The translations under genes were made by a program, and so were the position numbers. Below, piece after piece: positions 5,585-11,171 of a stretch of 11,171 nucleotides of DNA. The notes beneath the pieces are model-generated. The model was not told the DNA's origin and did not search any database. It worked only from the letters and a program-made list of their open reading frames with translations. The DNA is from Anaerolineaceae bacterium UBA700 (GTDB lineage: Bacteria > Chloroflexota > Anaerolineae > Anaerolineales > Anaerolineaceae). The stretch is taken from positions 1 through 11,171 of the forward strand of contig DBMK01000091.1 in assembly GCA_002298885.1 (NCBI GenBank). Reading direction: 5' to 3'. Each line of letters begins with the position of its first letter. The stretch's first letter is position 1.

Positions 5585-8032
5585 ATGGAGACCTTTTTGC
5601 AGCAATTATTCAATTTATTCATTGCGCCGCCCGGCAGTTTAATCTATTACCTGGTGCTGGCCTTTGCCATCATGGCTGCCCTGCAAATCGTGTTGATCGG
5701 CGGGCGCCAGGCCGAGCGCAAGCTTTCATCCCGTCGTATCCTGGTGGGGCTGGCGCTGCTGCTGGCCTGCCAGGTGGTGCTGTTCGTGGTGAGCGGGCTG
5801 GCGTGGCAGGGGTTGATCGACCCACATGCGGTGCTGCCGCCGTTGGACCGGGCCGTGAGTGTCTTCGGGCTGCTGTGGATTGCCTGGCTGTGGGCGTTTC
5901 CGACGTCGAATCGCCTGGCGGATGCAGTGACGGGCGTATTAAGCCTGGTGGTAATTATTGCATTTGGCTTTTCACTTAACAACTGGGGCCTTTACCCACC
6001 CGGAACGAATTTTAACGGCAGCGTACTAGACCAGGCGTGGGAAATTGCGGCGCTGGGCGTGATTCTGCTCGGGCTGCTGGTCCTGCTGGTTCGCCGGCCG
6101 GAGGGTTGGGGAATGGGGCTGGGCATGCTACTGCTCAACCTGGCCGGCCACCTTACACATTTTCTGAGCCCCGGAGCGGAAGGCGATTTTGCCGGAGTGG
6201 TCCGGCTGGCGCAGTTGTGCAGTTTTCCGTTACTGCCCATCCTGGCGCAGCGCAGCCTGCTTGAATCAAAGGTTTCCCCTATGCTGCCGGCTCCGATCTC
6301 TGCGGCGTTGAAACCTTCGGTGGCGGGGGTGGTGCGCGAGCGCCGGCGCTACAGCGCCGATCCACGAGCCGTTTTCGATTGGCTGCAACTGGCCGTTTTG
6401 AACGAGCCGGACCGGCTATACGCCGAGTTCACGCGGGCGTTCGCTCAAACGTTGATGGCCGACCTGTGCCTGTTGGTGCGCGTGCCTGATCCCAGGGGAA
6501 AAGTGGCCATCCTGACCGGCTACGACCTGATTCACGAGGAATACCTGGCTGCCTTCAGCATGGACCGTGAGGATATCCCGGCGATTGGTAATGCGCTGCA
6601 AAAGGGGAAAGCGCTGCGGCTGGGTATGGAAGACGGGGCATCGTCGGATCTGGCCGCGCTGGCCAAGGCCGCCAACCTGGGCGACCCCGGCAACTTAATG
6701 CTCGTCCCCCTGGCAAAACCGCAGGAGGTGTGGGGAGCAATCCTGGCGCTTTCGCCCTATTCGAAACGGACCTGGAGCACAGAGGACCAGACCTACCTGC
6801 TCTCATCGACCGAGATCATGGTAGACGTGCTGAATCACGGCGGCCAGGGCGAGCGGGTCTCAGCCGCAGCGGCAGCCGAGCCGGGCGATCTGACCCGGTT
6901 GCGGCGCGAGGTGGGCGAAGCAGCCCTGCAGCTCGACGAAATGAAGGGTGAAAACAGGCTGCTGCTCGAAGAAATCGCCAATATGCGCAGCGTAGCTCCG
7001 CCGGACATGGAGAGCCTGCTGGCCGTGCAAAGGGAATCGCAAGACATCATCGCCAGCCTCCAGGAAGAAAACGAACGCCTGCGCGTGGCGCTGGAAGAGC
7101 AGGATAACGACGCCTTTGCTTTTGGGGCGGTTGAAGCGGGTAAAGAAATAGAGCGGCCCGTCCAGGCCAGCATCCATTTCGAGGATGAACTGCGGCGGTC
7201 GCTGGAACAGGTGGCGCACCTGCAAAATGCGCTGGCGACATCCAACATACAGCTCCTGGCGCTGCAAAAGACGGCGCCGGAGGGGGAGGAGGGCGCCGGA
7301 ATTGGCGAGAATAAGGAAGTGATCAACGCCCTGGTGCAGGAGCTGCGCCAGCCGATGGCTTCCATTACCGGGTATACCGACCTGCTGCTGGCCGAATCGG
7401 CCGGCCTGATCGGCGCCTTGCAGCGTAATTTCCTGGAAAGGATCAAAGGCTCGATTGAAAGAATGCAGGCGATCCTGAATGACCTGATCCAGACGACGGC
7501 CTTGCAAAGCGCGCCACTCGAGCTCTCGCCGCAGGCAGTGAACGCCAGCGTGATTATCGACGAGGCGGTGGCGGCGGTGAGCGCCCAGGTGCGGGCTAAG
7601 AACATTACCCTGCGGGTGGACCTACCGGACGAACTGCCGGAAATCCGGGCCGACCGGGATGCCATCCAGCAAGTGGTGGTGCACCTGCTGCAGAACGCCA
7701 GCTCGGTTACCCCGGTGGAAGGATCGATCAGCCTGAAAGTGCACGTGCAGCCAAACGACCGCAATGAGCCTGCCATGCTGCTACAAGTAACGGATACGGG
7801 CGGTGGGATCGCGGCGGAGGACCTGCCGCGGGTGTTTTCTCGCCGCTATCGGGCCGACAACCCTCTGATCCAGGGGGTAGGCGATACAGGGGTTGGGCTT
7901 TCGATTGCCAAGACCCTGGTTGAGGCGCACCATGGGCGCATCTGGGTGGAGTCCACCCCGGGGCAGTCCTCTACCATCAGTATTTTGCTGCCGCTCAACC
8001 CGCGCAGCGAGCCGGCCACGGCCGAGTCATGA
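5585..8032 (+). CDS. Seven-TM GAF sensor with histidine-kinase core lacking the phospho-His
   Basis: This 815-residue membrane sensor starts with seven hydrophobic segments (about 18-39, 52-74, 89-106, 112-131, 152-170, 175-194, 203-222). A GAF-like domain follows (about 262-418), then a long helical, probably coiled-coil region (about 435-565), a HisKA-like dimerisation helix pair (from about 577) and a GHKL ATPase. The ATPase looks usable: N box around N704 (LLQNA), D737-TGGG, and G769-VGLS. The oddity is the H box. Where kinases read H-E-L-R-x-P this protein reads Q585-E-L-R-Q-P, encoded by CAG, so the phospho-accepting His is missing. It may signal by ATP-dependent conformational change or act on another protein. 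No response regulator gene is nearby. The start at 5585 has a poor ribosome site but sits just behind the promoter. The stop overlaps the LysM gene as ATGA, suggesting a link to the envelope. Confidence 0.88.
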   Translation: METFLQQLFNLFIAPPGSLIYYLVLAFAIMAALQIVLIGGRQAERKLSSRRILVGLALLLACQVVLFVVSGLAWQGLIDPHAVLPPLDRAVSVFGLLWIAWLWAFPTSNRLADAVTGVLSLVVIIAFGFSLNNWGLYPPGTNFNGSVLDQAWEIAALGVILLGLLVLLVRRPEGWGMGLGMLLLNLAGHLTHFLSPGAEGDFAGVVRLAQLCSFPLLPILAQRSLLESKVSPMLPAPISAALKPSVAGVVRERRRYSADPRAVFDWLQLAVLNEPDRLYAEFTRAFAQTLMADLCLLVRVPDPRGKVAILTGYDLIHEEYLAAFSMDREDIPAIGNALQKGKALRLGMEDGASSDLAALAKAANLGDPGNLMLVPLAKPQEVWGAILALSPYSKRTWSTEDQTYLLSSTEIMVDVLNHGGQGERVSAAAAAEPGDLTRLRREVGEAALQLDEMKGENRLLLEEIANMRSVAPPDMESLLAVQRESQDIIASLQEENERLRVALEEQDNDAFAFGAVEAGKEIERPVQASIHFEDELRRSLEQVAHLQNALATSNIQLLALQKTAPEGEEGAGIGENKEVINALVQELRQPMASITGYTDLLLAESAGLIGALQRNFLERIKGSIERMQAILNDLIQTTALQSAPLELSPQAVNASVIIDEAVAAVSAQVRAKNITLRVDLPDELPEIRADRDAIQQVVVHLLQNASSVTPVEGSISLKVHVQPNDRNEPAMLLQVTDTGGGIAAEDLPRVFSRRYRADNPLIQGVGDTGVGLSIAKTLVEAHHGRIWVESTPGQSSTISILLPLNPRSEPATAES

Positions 8033-8973
8033 AAAGTGTAAGAGAAGTATCCGTCGGTCTGATTACGGCAATTGCCTCCAGTCTGGTTATCCTGGGGGCT
8101 ATTATTGTGTCCATGACAGAGGGTGTCTCGCTGGTGCCGCCAACACCGGAACCCACCCTGACCTTGCCGGTGCTGGAAGACACGCCGATCCTCGGAGCGC
8201 CGACACTGACACGATCGCCGCTCAAAACCAACACCGCACTGCCGGTGTTCATCACCAATACACCCCTAGCCTCGGCCTGCAAGAACATTCCGCCGGGTTG
8301 GGTGAAAATTACTACCTCAGGGGATGATCTTAAGCCGGTTGCCGCGCAAAGAGGGGTAACTGTAAACGACCTTGTAGTTGCCAACTGCTTGCCGGCATCG
8401 AGCGTGATGCCTGGCTCACAGCTCTTCGTTCCGCCGCTGCCCACGGTGACCTTCACGCCGAGCCTGACCCTGACACTGACACTCACCCGGACAATCGTCT
8501 TTACACCGACCGCCACAACCTGCACGCCTCACCCGCCAGCCGGCTGGGTGCGCTACCAGGTACGGTCGGGAGACACTCTGTCTGAGCTGGCTACAAAAGT
8601 GGGGCTTAACGGCTACCAGTTGATCATCGACGTGAACTGCCTTGCCTCCCCTTATATTAATTCGGGGCAAATTATCTACTTGCCGAGCAACCCGAGCGGA
8701 ACGGCGACGCCCACCGCACGCCCCAGCGCGACGCGCACGCGGGGACCCACGTTCACGTTCACCCCGCGCCCGACCACTTTCACCCCCACAATCACCCCAA
8801 CTGGAACAAATATTGCTACTCTTACGTCTACATTAACAGGTACTGTTACTGCAACAGGCACTGCTACCGCGACTCAAGCGCCAACAGCAACACCTACCAG
8901 CACCCCGATATCCATTGTAACGCCTACCAACCCGCCGCCTTCGGCGACGCCAACCGTTACACCTGGACCGTAA
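8029..8973 (+). CDS. Membrane-anchored protein with two LysM domains
   Basis: This 314-residue protein has an N-terminal signal anchor (about 6-29, VGLITAIASSLVILGAIIVS) that would place the rest outside the membrane. A Pro/Thr-rich stretch leads to LysM 1 (about 84-135), which is divergent, and LysM 2 (about 165-219), with the clear motif YQVRSGDTLSELA. Both start with C-x(3-5)-PPGW or PPAGW and carry an internal NCL, giving matched Cys pairs C84/C120 and C165/C204 that could form disulfides. LysM domains bind N-acetylglucosamine polymers, so peptidoglycan binding is likely. The last 90 residues are a low-complexity Thr/Pro/Ala tail. No catalytic domain is seen, so it looks like a binding or scaffold protein. 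The ATG overlaps the sensor stop by 4 bp and the LCP gene starts 16 bases after its stop, which places it in one operon. Confidence 0.85.
   Translation: MKSVREVSVGLITAIASSLVILGAIIVSMTEGVSLVPPTPEPTLTLPVLEDTPILGAPTLTRSPLKTNTALPVFITNTPLASACKNIPPGWVKITTSGDDLKPVAAQRGVTVNDLVVANCLPASSVMPGSQLFVPPLPTVTFTPSLTLTLTLTRTIVFTPTATTCTPHPPAGWVRYQVRSGDTLSELATKVGLNGYQLIIDVNCLASPYINSGQIIYLPSNPSGTATPTARPSATRTRGPTFTFTPRPTTFTPTITPTGTNIATLTSTLTGTVTATGTATATQAPTATPTSTPISIVTPTNPPPSATPTVTPGP
8698..8970 (+). repeat. Low-complexity Thr/Pro coding tail of the LysM protein
   Basis: The coding sequence for residues 224-314 is made almost wholly of Thr, Pro, Ala and Ser codons in degenerate TPT/TAT units, without an exact tandem repeat. 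Such tails in secreted proteins are often extended, wall-spanning and glycosylated. From about 8810 to 8880 the codons shift to A/T-ending forms (ATT, ACT, ACA, GCT) unlike the GC-ending use before it. Confidence 0.7.
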
Positions 8974-8989
8974 CTATTGTTGGAAGACT

Positions 8990-10057
8990 ATGCAACCAAA
9001 ACCTAAAAACGCCTTCGTCCTCATCGTTCTGGTCATCGCTTTGACGGCATGCAATATGCCGTTTGGCGAAGCCAACATGCCTGTTTCGGTATCTGGGGCG
9101 GCGTCCTATTTGCTCGTCACACCCAACCCGAACGCCTCTGCAACACCGACCCCGTTCCAGCCGGTGACCTCGACCCCGCTCCCGACGGACCTGCCGACGC
9201 CGACAGCCACGGCTGTCATCCCGCCGACGCGCACACCGACCCTCATCCCCACGGCAAATTCGGTCGGTGTATGGGGGAAGTATCCGGACGGGCAGATGCG
9301 CATTATGGTCCTCGGCTCCGATTTCAGGCCGGGCGGCGGCTACCGCACCGATATTATGATGATGGTCTCCATCAATCCCAAGAGCGGCACGGTTTCGGTG
9401 CTGTCCTTCCCCAGGGACCTGTACGTAAATATCCCGGGGTGGGGGATGAACCGCATCAATACGGCGATGGAATACGGCGGCTTTGACCTGCTGACGGCGA
9501 CACTGCAATCCAACTTCGGCATCAGCCCGAACCGCTACGTCATCACGACCTTCAACAGTTTCACGAGCATCATCGACAGCCTGGGCGGGGTGGACGTGGT
9601 GGCGAGCATCGCCCTCACCGACAAATGCAAGTTTAAGGTATCCTATAATGTCAACGGCTGGTGCACGATCAAGCCGGGCACCACGCACATGAACGGGACG
9701 GTTGCGCTGTGGTACGTTCGCTCTCGCCATTCGACCAGCGATTTCGACCGCGAACGGCGCTCGCAGGAAGTGCTGCAGGCGATCTTCACCAAATTGTTCA
9801 GCCTGGATGCTGTTTCCCACATCCCGGATCTCTATGACGCATACCGTAAAAATGTAGAAACGAACCTGACAGTCGACGATATCATCAGCATGGCGCCGGT
9901 TGCGGCCGGCTTGATTGCGGACAAGAACCGCATCCGCCGCTTTTCGATAGGACCAGGGCAAGTCTCGGATTACACCACCGACGCCGGCGCAATGGTGCTG
10001 CTGCCGAACGAAGCCCTGATTCAAAATCTGATCCAACAGGCGGTGTTCACGCCTTAA
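8990..10057 (+). CDS. LCP (LytR-CpsA-Psr) family lipoprotein
   Basis: This 355-residue protein begins with a lipoprotein signal, with lipobox LTAC at 18-21 making C21 the predicted lipidated residue. A Thr/Pro-rich spacer (about 45-90) precedes the LCP domain (about 103-265). Family motifs are VLGSD (D111), YRTD (R119, D121), SFPRDLYV (R142, D143), RINTAMEYGG (R155) and VRSRHSTSDFDRERRSQ (R244, R246, D253, R254), all intact. LCP enzymes transfer glycopolymers from lipid-pyrophosphate carriers to peptidoglycan. A lipid anchor in place of the more usual N-terminal TM helix is noteworthy. C213 and C225 within the domain may form a disulfide. Translation starts 16 bases after the LysM gene, with GGAAG at 8982-8986 as a weak ribosome site. 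It is the last gene of the operon before a terminator. Confidence 0.93.
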   Translation: MQPKPKNAFVLIVLVIALTACNMPFGEANMPVSVSGAASYLLVTPNPNASATPTPFQPVTSTPLPTDLPTPTATAVIPPTRTPTLIPTANSVGVWGKYPDGQMRIMVLGSDFRPGGGYRTDIMMMVSINPKSGTVSVLSFPRDLYVNIPGWGMNRINTAMEYGGFDLLTATLQSNFGISPNRYVITTFNSFTSIIDSLGGVDVVASIALTDKCKFKVSYNVNGWCTIKPGTTHMNGTVALWYVRSRHSTSDFDRERRSQEVLQAIFTKLFSLDAVSHIPDLYDAYRKNVETNLTVDDIISMAPVAAGLIADKNRIRRFSIGPGQVSDYTTDAGAMVLLPNEALIQNLIQQAVFTP

Positions 10058-10074
10058 TCCCTCGTCCGTTGAAC

Positions 10075-10140
10075 AAAAAGATCCGTTGGGGCTTTTCAGG
10101 CATCTGAACCTGCGTAAAAGTCACCCAACGGGTCTTTTTT
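10075..10140 (+). terminator. Terminator of the sensor-LysM-LCP operon
   Basis: Left arm 10075-10090 (AAAAAGATCCGTTGGG) pairs with right arm 10124-10139 (CCCAACGGGTCTTTTT) over 16 bp with one G-U wobble. The 33-base insert can fold further through CTTTT/AAAAG and CAGG/CCTG. It starts 18 bases after the LCP stop and ends in TTTTTT. Confidence 0.85.
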
Positions 10141-10157
10141 AATGAAAAAATCGACTG

Positions 10158-10186
10158 TTGACATTCATCCTTAAATCAGGTAGACT
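10158..10186 (+). promoter_or_regulatory. Promoter of the recombinase-like gene
   Basis: TTGACA (10158-10163) is a perfect -35. Exactly 17 bases later comes TAGACT (10181-10186), 4 of 6 to the -10 consensus. The start would fall near 10193, giving a leader of about 29 nt. Confidence 0.7.
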
Positions 10187-10211
10187 ATTTTTTGTAAACT
10201 ATACGCAAAAC

Positions 10212-10217
10212 GGGAGG
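10212..10217 (+). promoter_or_regulatory. Ribosome binding site that sets the recombinase-like start
   Basis: GGGAGG is a strong Shine-Dalgarno, 4 bases before ATG 10222. An in-frame GTG at 10219 is only 1 base after it, too close to be used, so ATG 10222 is preferred. Confidence 0.65.
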
Positions 10218-10221
10218 AGTG

Positions 10222-11118
10222 ATGGCCACTCAAAGCCCCATCAGTGCTCATATTACGTCCCAAACGCCGCTGCTGCCGGCGATGCGGGCCTGGGAAATCT
10301 ACTTGCGCGATCAGGGCCGCTCCGTCTACACCATCAAAGCTTTTATGGGCGACCTGACTCTCCTCTCCAATTTCCTGCCGCCCGACCGCACGCTGGGTGC
10401 GGTGAACACCAAGGACCTGAACAATTTTCTGCAATGGCTGCAGACGGGGCGGGGCGTTGCCTGCAGCCCGAAGAGCCTGGCGCGGCGGGTGACGTCGCTC
10501 AAGGCGTTCTTCCGCTGGCTGCACAAAAGCGGCACTCTGACGGCCGACCCCGCCGAGAAGGTGCTGCAGCAGTCGGTCATCAGCCCGCTGCCGGAAATCC
10601 TGACCATGATCGAGGAGCAGGTGGTGCTGGACGTGGCCAACCGCCACCGCAAGGCCCGGCGGCCGGATGCGCGGCCGGCGACCTTGTTGTCGCTGCTGCT
10701 TTCCACGGGCATCAAGAAGGGGGAATGCCTGACGATCAATTTGAACCACATCGATCTCGGCGCCCCCGAAGGCCCGATCCTGTTCATTCGCTACCCCAGC
10801 CCGAGCAACCGCTATAAGGAGCGCAAGATTTCACTGCCCACCGAGTGGATCAGCGCTTACAGTGAATACCTGGACCAATACAAGCCGGTCGACACGGTCT
10901 TCCCCTGGTCGCCGCGGCGGCTGGAATACCTGCTGGAGGATATCGGCCGCGAGGCCGGTTTGACCAAGCACCTGTCATTCGATATGTGCCGGTGGACGTG
11001 CGCCTTGAACGATTTTCGCGGTGGAGTGGAAACGGACCTGATCCGTCAGAAACTGGGGATTTCGAAGATCCAGTGGCGCGAGATCAGCATGAAACTGCGC
11101 CAGCTTTCAGAAAAGTAA
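10222..11118 (+). CDS. Tyrosine-recombinase-fold protein with degenerate active site
   Basis: This 298-residue protein has the size and plan of XerC/XerD. The N-terminal SAM-like DNA-binding domain (about 18-118) is well preserved, with SLARRVTSLKAFFRWLHKSG typical of Xer proteins. The C-terminal domain (about 125-298) keeps the outline TGxKxGE, KER and LGxS, but the catalytic set is mostly lost. The first Arg is K165 (TGIKKGE for TGLRxGE), the His of HxxR is D254, the His of LGHSS is I280 and the Tyr nucleophile is S289. K199 and R257 remain. Cleavage by the standard mechanism therefore looks impossible, and it may only bind DNA. It stands alone, with a consensus-like promoter, a strong ribosome site and no frameshift. 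No phage or transposon genes surround it. Residue equivalences are by eye. Confidence 0.82.
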   Translation: MATQSPISAHITSQTPLLPAMRAWEIYLRDQGRSVYTIKAFMGDLTLLSNFLPPDRTLGAVNTKDLNNFLQWLQTGRGVACSPKSLARRVTSLKAFFRWLHKSGTLTADPAEKVLQQSVISPLPEILTMIEEQVVLDVANRHRKARRPDARPATLLSLLLSTGIKKGECLTINLNHIDLGAPEGPILFIRYPSPSNRYKERKISLPTEWISAYSEYLDQYKPVDTVFPWSPRRLEYLLEDIGREAGLTKHLSFDMCRWTCALNDFRGGVETDLIRQKLGISKIQWREISMKLRQLSEK

Positions 11119-11140
11119 AGTAAAAAAACAATTTTCGGGT

Positions 11141-11171
11141 TGGTTTACGGCTGCGAAGCAGCCGTAAACCA
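11141..11171. terminator. Perfect hairpin after the recombinase-like gene
   Basis: Arms TGGTTTACGGCTGC (11141-11154) and GCAGCCGTAAACCA (11158-11171) are exact inverted copies around GAA, a 14-bp stem ending at the window edge. The position 22 bases after the stop suggests a terminator. The expected T-run, if present, lies outside the window. Confidence 0.6.

Noticed and set aside
5515..5979. Open frame on + overlapping the start of the sensor gene
   Set aside because: It would begin upstream of the -10 box, and its product is low-quality Ala/Gly/Arg sequence. The sensor frame has seven hydrophobic segments instead.
8957..10036. Long open frame on - (359 codons) opposite the LCP gene
   Set aside because: The + frame has full LCP motifs and a lipobox. 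The - product is rich in Arg, His and Asp with no recognisable domain, as expected for the antisense of GC-rich coding DNA.
10222..11118. Integrase of a phage or integrative element next to a tRNA
   Set aside because: The protein lacks the catalytic Tyr, the tRNA is about 5 kb away, no att-like repeat of the tRNA 3' end is visible beside it, and no other mobile genes are present.

Overview
The window looks like chromosomal core or near-core DNA from a Chloroflexota bacterium, most likely class Anaerolineae. This is an inference from style, not from a database match. The signs are a very large multi-GAF SpoIIE-type phosphatase, secreted proteins with Thr/Pro-rich 'PTPT' linkers, an FtsB/DivIC-like protein ending in a W..WW.LFFG tail, and moderately GC-rich coding DNA with AT-rich promoters. 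There are no insertion sequences, CRISPR arrays or phage structural genes.

Layout. (1) At 72-4782 on + lies a tightly overlapping three-gene partner-switch operon: a STAS anti-anti-sigma factor, an RsbW-type serine kinase, and a 1277-residue protein with six GAF-like modules followed by a PP2C/SpoIIE phosphatase. It starts from an extended -10 promoter. It ends at a 27-bp hairpin shared with the convergent gene. (2) At 4861-5238 on - is a small FtsB/DivIC-like septum protein. (3) At 5316-5521 are an operator-like palindrome, then on - a tRNA-Leu(CAG) with its own consensus promoter and terminator. (4) At 5554-10140 on + is an envelope-related operon: a seven-TM sensor with GAF, coiled coil and a histidine-kinase core; a membrane-anchored protein with two LysM domains; and an LCP-family (LytR-CpsA-Psr) lipoprotein. 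It ends in a strong terminator. (5) At 10158-11118 on + is a single-gene unit with a near-consensus promoter, encoding a tyrosine-recombinase-fold protein. A perfect hairpin follows at the right edge.

How the genes may work together. In the first operon the GAF array probably senses signals and controls dephosphorylation of the STAS protein, which frees or captures the kinase. The true target (sigma factor or other) is not in the window. The second operon couples a membrane sensor to two envelope proteins, a likely peptidoglycan binder and a likely glycopolymer ligase. With the FtsB-like gene this suggests a peptidoglycan-based wall.

Most worth a second look are two enzymes whose fold is kept but whose chemistry is lost. 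The histidine kinase has Gln (Q585) where the phospho-accepting His should be. The recombinase lacks the nucleophilic Tyr and three other catalytic residues. Both genes are otherwise intact and have plausible expression signals, so they look like repurposed proteins and not decay.
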